Positions 23,824-30,602 of a DNA stretch of 32,358 nt are shown here, in pieces. Source of the stretch: Planctomycetota bacterium (GTDB lineage: Bacteria; Planctomycetota; Phycisphaerae; WQYP01); the NCBI GenBank assembly GCA_021785435.1, contig JAJYFE010000042.1, positions 1 through 32,358 on the forward strand, in the 5' to 3' direction. A program made the position numbers and the translations under genes. The notes under the pieces were generated by a model, which saw only the letters and a list, made by a program, of their open reading frames with translations, did no database searches and was not told the DNA's origin. The first letter of the stretch is position 1. Each line of letters begins with the position of its first letter.

Positions 23824-24077
23824 GCAGGAACGCGGAATGGATCGGTCGCAGGTCGAAGCTCCGCCTTGGTGAACCCACGCCGCTGGGCTGTTTAACGAGC
23901 GGAGCAGCCACGGCACTTCGGGCTATGTCCACCGGGGCGGATCCTCCACCCGCTGCTGGCGTGTTCCCCGCGACGTGGTTTTCCGGTAAGTTCGCCCCCG
24001 TCGCTGTTTTGCCGCCTTCCGATAAAATGGCAAGGCGCACGAAATGCGCCGCTGGCGCGTCGAACCATGAGGTAGCG

Positions 24078-24275
24078 ATGAATATTCGCCGCACGCTGGC
24101 CAATATTTGCAGCAGTCTCCTCGCCGCCGGCGCGGGTGTGGCCACCCTCTTGGTCTCGGTTCACTACCTGGCGCCCCCCTCCGGCTGGATCGACTGGGCT
24201 GTCCAGCTTTGCGGTGCTGCCACCGTTGCGATCTTTGTATTTTTCCTCAGTTGGGGTCATTGGCAGTCGCCGTGA
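24078..24275 (+). CDS. Small two-helix membrane protein upstream of heme A synthase
   Basis: ATG 24078 gives 65 residues with two hydrophobic helices: ICSSLLAAGAGVATLLVSVH and WAVQLCGAATVAIFVFFLSW. GAGGTAG sits just upstream. Its stop TGA is inside GTGA, where the heme A synthase frame can start, so they are probably co-translated. No family is recognised. Size and context suggest a small subunit or assembly factor of the respiratory chain, which is inference only. The 254-nt gap before it (23824-24077) has no other feature that I can support. Confidence 0.6.
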   Translation: MNIRRTLANICSSLLAAGAGVATLLVSVHYLAPPSGWIDWAVQLCGAATVAIFVFFLSWGHWQSP

Positions 24276-25699
24276 AATGGCGACGAATTATGGGCGCAAC
24301 GGCGAAAAATCCAGAGCCGTCTTCATCTCCTCAAAGCGCTGGCGACTGCCTGGCGCTGGGGCTGGCCACCACCACCGCCATGTGGACTGTAGGCTACCTT
24401 TGCCGAATGCCGGGGGCGGCGGTTCCCGCACCCGTGATTCTGGCGCTGGTGCTGGTGCTGCCAGTGGCCGGAGGATTCCTCGCGGCGGCGCGAACCCGGC
24501 GGGGGAGGGGGGGCGGCCTCAAGGTCGGGCTGATCGCTGGAGCTTTCAACCTGCTGATTCTCGGTTCTCTGGGCTCCCACCTCACCACCGATCAGCGGAT
24601 TGCCCATTATGCCCTGTTTTGGGGGCCGATTTCCATGGCTCTGTGCGGCTTATTGGCGCTGTTGGGCGCCACCGTCGGCCGGCGTTTTAACCCGGCACGA
24701 CGCCAATACCTGGATGGTCCGGCAGCGCTCACGCTGACCACCACCCTGGCCACACTGGTGCTGGTGATGGCCGGGGGTATGGTCACCGGCATGAATGCCG
24801 GTTTATCCGTGCCCGATTGGCCGGATACCTTTCGCTATAACCTGTTCCTTTTCCCGCTGTCCCACATGACCGGCGATGTCTTCTTCGAGCATACCCATCG
24901 TCTTCTCGGAACGCTGGTCGGTTTGGCTGTTTTCGTCCAGGCTGTTTTTCTGTGGCGCTGCGAGCAGCGGCGGGAGGTGAAATGGTTAGCCGCCCTTACC
25001 GTGGCCATGATTGGTGTACAGGGATTATTGGGCGGCCTGCGCGTAACGGGCTATTTCACCGGCGCCCAAACCGCTGCCGCGATGGCTCCCAGCACCACAC
25101 TGGCGGTCGTGCACGGTGTGTTCGGCCAGCTTTGTTTCGCCGCAGTGGCGGTGCTGGCCGCCTTTTGCTCGCGGCGCTGGCGCACCGTCGAACCACAAAC
25201 CCAAAACCATGAACCACAAACCACAAGCCAGAAGCCAGAAACCAGAAACCAGAAACCAGAAACGTTTTCCGCTGGTGGGCCATCCGGCTCGGCTGCATTC
25301 GGGTTGCTGCTTAACTGGACCCTTGTAGCCACGCTCGTCCTGCAGCTGACACTCGGTAGCATTCTGCGCCACGTTGGCCACGTCCTGCTGCTACATGTCA
25401 CCGTGGCCGTCTTCGTGCTGGTTTTGGCTTTTTTCGCCGGAATCCGGGCTTGGGCCCTCTATACTGGAGAACCGGTGCTGGAACGGCTGGGGATAGCGCT
25501 GTTGTTGACGGTCAGCCTGCAGGTGTTTCTCGGAATCGGCGCTGTCATCGCTATCGGCGGGCAAGGCCCTCTGCGGCATCCTGATTTCCCGCAGGCTCTG
25601 GTCACCACTATCCACCAGACCACCGGCGCTATTCTGCTGGTGTTGGCCACGCTGCTGGCCGTCTGGTCGATGCGCCTTCCGCCCAGCGCCACTGGCTGA
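24272..25699 (+). CDS. ctaA: COX15/CtaA-family heme A synthase with N-terminal four-helix extension
   Basis: GTG 24272 (GTGA overlap with the upstream stop) or ATG 24290 starts a protein of about 470-475 residues. CtaA oxidises heme O to heme A for cytochrome oxidase. The catalytic half begins at about residue 155 (MVTGMNAGLSVPDWPDTFRY) with the heme-ligand histidines in FFEHTHRLLG, TLAVVHGVFGQLC, HVLLLHVTVA and TTIHQTTGAILL. Before it are four extra predicted helices (from LALGLATTTAMWTVGYLC to ALFWGPISMALCGLLALLG). A hydrophilic loop between two helices is encoded by a 7-bp tandem repeat (25192-25261). The gene's last 71 bp overlap the convergent GH92 gene. Confidence 0.85.
   Translation: MKWRRIMGATAKNPEPSSSPQSAGDCLALGLATTTAMWTVGYLCRMPGAAVPAPVILALVLVLPVAGGFLAAARTRRGRGGGLKVGLIAGAFNLLILGSLGSHLTTDQRIAHYALFWGPISMALCGLLALLGATVGRRFNPARRQYLDGPAALTLTTTLATLVLVMAGGMVTGMNAGLSVPDWPDTFRYNLFLFPLSHMTGDVFFEHTHRLLGTLVGLAVFVQAVFLWRCEQRREVKWLAALTVAMIGVQGLLGGLRVTGYFTGAQTAAAMAPSTTLAVVHGVFGQLCFAAVAVLAAFCSRRWRTVEPQTQNHEPQTTSQKPETRNQKPETFSAGGPSGSAAFGLLLNWTLVATLVLQLTLGSILRHVGHVLLLHVTVAVFVLVLAFFAGIRAWALYTGEPVLERLGIALLLTVSLQVFLGIGAVIAIGGQGPLRHPDFPQALVTTIHQTTGAILLVLATLLAVWSMRLPPSATG
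25192..25261 (+). repeat. Ten-unit 7-bp tandem repeat inside ctaA
   Basis: Ten consecutive heptamers lie here. The last three are ACCAGAA without variation, the two before are GCCAGAA, and the first five are worn forms (ACCACAA, ACCCAAA, ACCATGA, ACCACAA, ACCACAA). The encoded stretch is EPQTQNHEPQTTSQKPETRN followed by QKPET, in the loop between two membrane helices. A unit is not a multiple of 3, so gain or loss of one unit would shift the frame. Confidence 0.9.
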
Positions 25700-28625
25700 T
25701 GACTTGCGTCTCATTTAAGGCGCCCGTTCCGCCGGTAAGACCGATGTAGCCCTCCCGGGACGCCAGCAGCTTCGCCAGCGGCATAGGCAGGGAGATATTC
25801 TTGGTAAATCTTTTCCCGCTCTGGGTGGCCTGAAACCGCAGTGTCCTGGCGCCGTCATAGGAAACCATGACATGAATCATGTGGTCGGGCCGGTTGAAAT
25901 TCACCGGCGCTGTGCCGCCTAACTTCACTGGCATCCGCCGTTGGGTGTTGCCGGCAGGCGCCCCATACGCCAACTCCAATTCTGATCCGCGAAAATTTTC
26001 CACACCTACTCCCAACGAATGCCGCGGCGCCATCCCACCGCTGATCAAGCCTTTGTCGCTGCCGTCGGAACCACGCAGGAGCTTCTTGCCCGCGCGGGAG
26101 TTCTGCACGACCAGGTAGAAACCGTCCGCTCCGCCGCGCCGCAGAAGATAATCGAAAGAGGCCTGCCATGGCGCCGCGAGCAGAACGCGTCGGTTCAGCC
26201 ACACCGAGGTTTCTTCTCCGTTGTGGGAGTTGGTCAAAAGCAGCGACTGTTTGATGATCCGTGGAACCCTTTGAGCATAGGCCGCCATGTTCCCATTCAG
26301 CGTAAGCGGGCCGGTGGGGCGGCTGCAGGTGTATCCTTCCTTGGCCAGATATTTGACCGGACCGAAACCGGTGATGCTCGACAGCGATGGTGGAGCGTCT
26401 TTCCGCGCCGCTCCCCACAGCCGGTTCGGCTTGGCGCCCAGCCTGACCTTCCATACGCCTCCGTTGGTTATGGCACTTTCGGTAAACCACGGGCGTGACA
26501 GAGTCTTGCCATCCAGCAGCGCGGACTGAATGTATTCTGCCCCGGGCTGGCCGCGGCCGGAGTGCCGGAACGCCGCAATAGTAAAAGCCCGGCCCTTATA
26601 TGGTGCTGACAGATGCAAGGTACTTCGTGAAAAGCCCGGGCTGCAGACCTCAAAATCCGCCGTACCGGGATCCACGGCGTAGAATCCCAACTGCGATAAT
26701 ACGTACCAGGCCGACATGGTTCCGCAATCATCATTGCCGCCTCCCGCCAGGCCGCCCGGCGTATCGGTGTAGTTTTTCCGCGCCTCCTTATTCACGATAT
26801 ATTGCGTTTGCCAGGGCCGCCCGGCATAGTCGTACAGAAACGGCGCCTCAATATCCGGTTCGTTCGTCGGATCATAATGATGCCCGCTGAAAAAAGCGGT
26901 CAGCTTGGCCGCAAAAGCCTTACGCCCCCCGAGCAGACGCACCAACCCCTGCACATCCTGCGGCGCCAGCCACAAATATTCCCAGCCCGTGCCTTCCACA
27001 AAGTGTGCTCCGTACGCCGCGGGATTAAAACCCGGCAGCCAGGCGCCATTGGGCAGACGTGGCTGCATGAAACCCGTGGCGGGATTAAACATCTCCCGAT
27101 ACTGCTCGGCCCATTCGGCCAGGAGGGCGGCGCGGGCGGGGTGCCGTAGGGTGGCCGCCAGCCCCGAGAGCGCCGCGAAGGAAATATCATATTCTTCATC
27201 GGCGGACACATTCGCATCGGCCCGGAAATACTTGGCGTGGTGCGCCAACGCATTGTGCCACATTCCCCGGAAGGCGGTTTTCATGTCAAAACCGTGCAAG
27301 CCCGCCTCCCAGATGCGCACCAGACAACTCGTTAATGGATCACCTACCATGCAGCCGCCCGGCGCATTGGCGGCCGGCCAACGATAGATAAAACCGGTTT
27401 GCTTGTACATCTCCACGATGGACTGGGCCATATCCTGCACCCGCCTCGGCTTCAGCAGTGTCAAAAGCGGTATCTCGCTGCGGTAGATGTCCCACCCCGA
27501 AAAGTTCGCATAAATATGCCTATGCCCCGCTGGCACACGGTGGATTTTGTTGTCGTAGCCGCGGTAAAGCCCATTGGCGTCGTCGAAGACCGTCGGATCC
27601 AGCAGGGTATGATAAAGGGCGGTATAGAAAACAACGCGCCTCCTCCGCGTCCCGCCTCGAATTCTTACGACACTCAGAGCGCGGTTCCAACGACGCCGGG
27701 CGGCCTGGCGAAGGTCGGAAAAGCTCCAGCCAGGCACCTCGGCTTTCAGATTTTCCGCGGCGCCTTTAATGCCCACATAGGAAATGCCGATCCGCAGCTT
27801 CACGACCCTGGCATGGGTTGGGGCGGGGTAGGTGATATAAGCGCCGATCTTATGGTTCTGATGCTTTTGGTGAATGGTTCGCCGGTGCGGGAACCGCTGG
27901 CCCGCTTTCCACATGCCGAAACTTTTCCAGGGCTGATTCGATTGCAGGACAAAATAAACACGGGCGCTGCGTGAAGCACAAAAAATGTTGCTGGTGACAT
28001 AGCCGGCAAGTGTGTGGTTGTTCAGGAAATGGAGGTAGCACGGATGGCTTAGGCGGGTCATCACATGGCTGATGGGAACCAAGATGTTTGCCGGCCGGCC
28101 GGAAGGGAACGTGAATTTCGCCATACCGCAGCGCAAGGTCGCGGTTAACTGGGCGTTAATCCCCCAGGTTTTCATAAACACCCGGTAGTAGCCCGGCGAT
28201 GCCTGTTCCTGCCGGTGGCTGAAGAGAAACCCATACTGCGCCGCATGGGTGTGAACGGGGCCGGTGGTGGCGGTGAAAAAAACATCGCCATAGTTCCAGC
28301 AGCCCGTACCGCTTAAATGGGTCATGCTCCAGCCGCTGATAAAATCGCCACTATAGTCGTACGCTTCCGAGCCGCCGTTGGGCAACTCCCGTAACGGCAT
28401 GTCGGGGCTAAGCTGCACCATTCCAAACGGCAAGGTGGCGCCGGGAAAGGTGTCACCTCCCCGGGTGGTGCCAATGAAGGGGTTCACCAGGCCTACGGGA
28501 TCGAAACGCCCCGCCGCGCGAGCCGGCGCTGATAAAGCCAGCCTGGACAGCAACAGCAACAGACCGAATAGGAAAGCCCCTGACCATTTGGTTTTAAAAC
28601 AACCAGCGTAGACGAACCATCGCAT
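25629..28625 (-). CDS. GH92 alpha-mannosidase with C-terminal L-type lectin-like domain
   Basis: The 998-residue exported protein (signal peptide about 1-38, FLFGLLLLLSRLALSAPARA) has the GH92 hallmarks. These are VNPFIGTTRGGDTFPGATLP at 47, the FSGWDIYRSEIPLL region at 375, FVEGTGWEYLW with the probable general acid Glu544, and GGGNDDCGTMSAWYVLSQLG with the acidic pair at 632-633. GH92 enzymes are calcium-dependent exo-alpha-mannosidases, often alpha-1,2. After the catalytic part (to about 745), residues of about 750-985 resemble L-type lectins: SFDYLLRRGGADGFYLVVQN, SLGVGVENFRG, and a C-terminal YIGLTGGTGALNETQVISQW. The fusion would hold the enzyme on glycans. AAAGGA before the ATG supports the start. 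Confidence 0.88.
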   Translation of the reverse strand: MRWFVYAGCFKTKWSGAFLFGLLLLLSRLALSAPARAAGRFDPVGLVNPFIGTTRGGDTFPGATLPFGMVQLSPDMPLRELPNGGSEAYDYSGDFISGWSMTHLSGTGCWNYGDVFFTATTGPVHTHAAQYGFLFSHRQEQASPGYYRVFMKTWGINAQLTATLRCGMAKFTFPSGRPANILVPISHVMTRLSHPCYLHFLNNHTLAGYVTSNIFCASRSARVYFVLQSNQPWKSFGMWKAGQRFPHRRTIHQKHQNHKIGAYITYPAPTHARVVKLRIGISYVGIKGAAENLKAEVPGWSFSDLRQAARRRWNRALSVVRIRGGTRRRRVVFYTALYHTLLDPTVFDDANGLYRGYDNKIHRVPAGHRHIYANFSGWDIYRSEIPLLTLLKPRRVQDMAQSIVEMYKQTGFIYRWPAANAPGGCMVGDPLTSCLVRIWEAGLHGFDMKTAFRGMWHNALAHHAKYFRADANVSADEEYDISFAALSGLAATLRHPARAALLAEWAEQYREMFNPATGFMQPRLPNGAWLPGFNPAAYGAHFVEGTGWEYLWLAPQDVQGLVRLLGGRKAFAAKLTAFFSGHHYDPTNEPDIEAPFLYDYAGRPWQTQYIVNKEARKNYTDTPGGLAGGGNDDCGTMSAWYVLSQLGFYAVDPGTADFEVCSPGFSRSTLHLSAPYKGRAFTIAAFRHSGRGQPGAEYIQSALLDGKTLSRPWFTESAITNGGVWKVRLGAKPNRLWGAARKDAPPSLSSITGFGPVKYLAKEGYTCSRPTGPLTLNGNMAAYAQRVPRIIKQSLLLTNSHNGEETSVWLNRRVLLAAPWQASFDYLLRRGGADGFYLVVQNSRAGKKLLRGSDGSDKGLISGGMAPRHSLGVGVENFRGSELELAYGAPAGNTQRRMPVKLGGTAPVNFNRPDHMIHVMVSYDGARTLRFQATQSGKRFTKNISLPMPLAKLLASREGYIGLTGGTGALNETQVISQWRWAEGASTRRPAAWPTPAE

Positions 28626-28786
28626 CGGAATTCATCCTTTTTTTGGGCCCCTTGGCGTACGCCGATTGCCATGTTCGGCCCCGCTGCCGAGTCCTCCTCG
28701 CGCTGGCATCGGCGCTGGTGTGATTATACTCCCCCCACCTACCCGTGATACAGATCGCCGCTGGGTACGCTTCATCACTAATCCCA

Positions 28787-28874
28787 CCCCGCTCGCCCCG
28801 CCAGCGGGCGGGCAGGTCGCCAGGGGGCGACTCGCAGACTGGCGAGCTTTGTCGAGTCGCCCTCTTCGGCGACC
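28787..28874. repeat. Dispersed palindromic repeat, long form, copy B
   Basis: These 88 bp are identical to 19441-19528, about 9.3 kb away and in the same orientation. Beyond the match, similarity to the 21088 copy resumes in degraded form (CCTCCTAACAGTCTCTCGGC near 28899), as if one ancestral element had been trimmed differently in each copy. Confidence 0.88.
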
Positions 28875-29010
28875 AGTGAGAGGGCGGGCTTGGTCAAGCC
28901 TCCTAACAGTCTCTCGGCGGAGACGGGTGCATGACAGATTTGGCGAGCCAGTGCCGTTTCCAGTGCGCCGGTTTCGCGCAGCGGGGTATGGACGGGGCAA
29001 GTGATTATCG

Positions 29011-29054
29011 TAGCCCGGAGGTCGCCGCAGGCGACTAAACTGCAGCAACGGGTC
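29011..29054 (+). repeat. Dispersed palindromic repeat, 44-bp class, best copy
   Basis: It starts TAGCCCGGAGGTCGCC, loops through GCA, and continues GGCGACTAAACTGCAGC to an ACGGGTC end. It differs from the element at 30503-30546 at four of 44 positions. The palindrome (GTCGCC with GGCGAC) could form a hairpin. Confidence 0.8.
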
Positions 29055-29073
29055 CCCGAGCGCTCGTAGTGCC

Positions 29074-29113
29074 GACGCCCTCGTCGGCTGCTCACATGGC
29101 CGATGAGGGCATC
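29074..29113. repeat. Inverted repeat with 15-bp arms
   Basis: GACGCCCTCGTCGGC at 29074-29088 pairs with GCCGATGAGGGCATC at 29099-29113 around a 10-nt loop. The two imperfect positions are compatible with G-U pairs in RNA. It follows the 44-bp-class repeat directly and precedes another palindrome. Confidence 0.7.
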
Positions 29114-29120
29114 GCCCCCC

Positions 29121-29159
29121 CATAGCCCGGAGGTCGCCCGCGGCGGCCTCCCGGCTATG
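29121..29159. terminator. Long hairpin downstream of GH76 gene
   Basis: The arms CATAGCCCGGAGG (29121-29133) and CCTCCCGGCTATG (29147-29159) pair over 13 bp with one mismatch. The hairpin lies 31 nt beyond the GH76 stop on that gene's strand. There is no T-run, so it may stabilise or end the transcript rather than act as a classical intrinsic terminator. The loop carries GGTCGCC-type repeat sequence, so it is also a member of the repeat family. Confidence 0.45.
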
Positions 29160-29190
29160 AAAACCAATCGTAGTACCACTTCCCATCCCG

Positions 29191-30363
29191 TCAGCGCAGG
29201 GCGTACGCCAAACTGAAATACGCCTCGCCGACGCTGGCCTGCCAAAGCAGTTGCACGGGTTGCCCCGGCCGCGGCGGACGGACCCATCCGCCACCGTACC
29301 AGCCGCAGACGTTGGCGCAGTGGTGGTCAACATAATCCATCGACCGCGTGGCCAGGGTCAGCCATTTCTTATGGTGATCGCAGCGGTAGATATTGATGAA
29401 AGCATTGATCAGCACCCAGTCAAAGGGACCGGGATTATGGATCGCGCCATGGGCCGTGACCCAGCGTTGCCGGGCCGCCGCCGCCAGCGTTCGCGCCCGG
29501 CTTAAATACACGCCCCGATGGCTGACCCGATAAAGCAGGCAATTGGCGATGATCATCGCGGCGGTATTGTAGGACCATTTGGTGCGACCGATCTTTCCAT
29601 GCACGTTAATGTGATCAAAGTACAGATGGTCATGCCGATCCAGCAGATGCCCGTTTACCCAGGCATAAAGGCGGCGGGCTTCGGTCAGATAGGCGGGCCG
29701 ACCGGTGGCCTTATATAATTTCAAGGCATCAATAATCGCCGGGCCGTTGGAACAGGCATTCTTCGATTTCCGGGCCTGTTCATGCCAGAAAATGCCGCCG
29801 CCCAACTGCCCGTTTTCTCCGCTCAGTATGAAGCGAAAGGTGCGCACCGCCTGCCGCAAATAGATGGGATTATGCGTGGCACGATAGGCGTTCAGGAATC
29901 CCCACGCTACCCATTCGTTGTCATCATAATAACGATCCAGCGGGGGGTTGCCCGGCAGCACATCGTATCCCCCCACGCCGTGGGCGACGCGCCAATAACT
30001 CGCCAACTGGCCGCTGAACGACTTCAGTAAAGAGGCATCCGCATGGCGGTCGCGGGCGCCATCGGCCAGCATAATCAGTGTTATCCCCTGGGCCCAGACA
30101 AATGCCGGATGCCGCCTGGCCTGCGGCCTCCGGCAGGGGTGTCGGAGCAGGCCGGATAGCCAGGGCCGTCCAGGTATGCGGTAGGCCCGGAGCGTTTGGT
30201 GTAGAACCACCTGGCCCAAGGATGCAAATCGCACCGCAGCCGCGGAGGAATTCCCGGAACCTGCCTGGCGCGGTGGCGCCGCTTGCGCCGCGCCTGGCCC
30301 GGCCAGCACCACAGCCAGCATGGTCCAACACCTAACCGCACGCACCCAACCAAGCGCAGGCAT
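29191..30363 (-). CDS. GH76-family alpha-mannanase-like glycosidase
   Basis: The 390-residue exported protein (signal peptide about 1-29, CWTMLAVVLAGPGAAQAA) has the GH76 (alpha/alpha)6-barrel features: the catalytic Asp pair at 147-148 in RYYDDNEWVAWGFLNAY, GGGIFWHEQARKSKNACSNG at about 200, then YNTAAMIIANCLLY and GPFDWVLINAFINIY. GH76 enzymes cut internal alpha-1,6-mannose linkages of fungal-type mannan; some members act in bacterial cell-wall metabolism. GGTGGAG upstream of ATG 30363 supports the start. With the neighbouring GH92 gene it forms a plausible pair for mannan breakdown (backbone plus side chains), although a repeat-rich 565-bp gap separates them. No SusC/D genes are nearby. 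Confidence 0.85.
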   Translation of the reverse strand: MPALGWVRAVRCWTMLAVVLAGPGAAQAAPPRQAGSGNSSAAAVRFASLGQVVLHQTLRAYRIPGRPWLSGLLRHPCRRPQARRHPAFVWAQGITLIMLADGARDRHADASLLKSFSGQLASYWRVAHGVGGYDVLPGNPPLDRYYDDNEWVAWGFLNAYRATHNPIYLRQAVRTFRFILSGENGQLGGGIFWHEQARKSKNACSNGPAIIDALKLYKATGRPAYLTEARRLYAWVNGHLLDRHDHLYFDHINVHGKIGRTKWSYNTAAMIIANCLLYRVSHRGVYLSRARTLAAAARQRWVTAHGAIHNPGPFDWVLINAFINIYRCDHHKKWLTLATRSMDYVDHHCANVCGWYGGGWVRPPRPGQPVQLLWQASVGEAYFSLAYALR

Positions 30364-30502
30364 TCATCAACTCCACCAATTTTCCAATCCTAGAATAACC
30401 GCACTGGCGACGTGGTCGTAGTATCGCGTCGTAACCATTCACGGGCCACACCTGCCCCCGCGCTCACGCTTGGGGCTATGAAGCATCCACGTCCATCGTT
30501 CC

Positions 30503-30579
30503 TAGCCCGGAGTTCACCGCGGGCGACTAAACTGCAGCGACGGGTCTTGGGCGCCCCCGCCCACAAAATCTGCCCACAC
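30503..30579 (+). repeat. Dispersed palindromic repeat, 44-bp class plus tail
   Basis: Positions 30503-30546 match the 29011 element at 40 of 44 positions. The tail 30549-30579 (GGGCGCCCCCGCCCACAAAA and onward) matches 21249-21279 at 26 of 31 positions, so the full element extends beyond the 44-bp core. It sits in the gap between the GH76 start and the pseudopilin stop (30364-30602), which holds nothing else that I can identify. Confidence 0.75.
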
Positions 30580-30602
30580 CACTGCCGACACGCAATGTAG
30601 TT

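Larger units (their letters stand above)
28626..29190. other. Repeat cluster between GH92 and GH76 genes
   Basis: No gene is supported in these 565 bp. The region holds the long-form repeat (28787-28874), a 44-bp-class repeat (29011-29054), and two further inverted repeats (29074-29113 and 29121-29159). The remaining sequence includes the leader of the GH92 gene near 28626-28640. Long open minus-strand frames here are translations of the repeats. Confidence 0.7.

Noticed and set aside
28632-29333. 233-codon minus-strand frame across the repeat cluster
   Set aside because: It is mostly a translation of the palindromic repeats, which also stay open elsewhere, and it overlaps the GH76 C-terminus in another frame.
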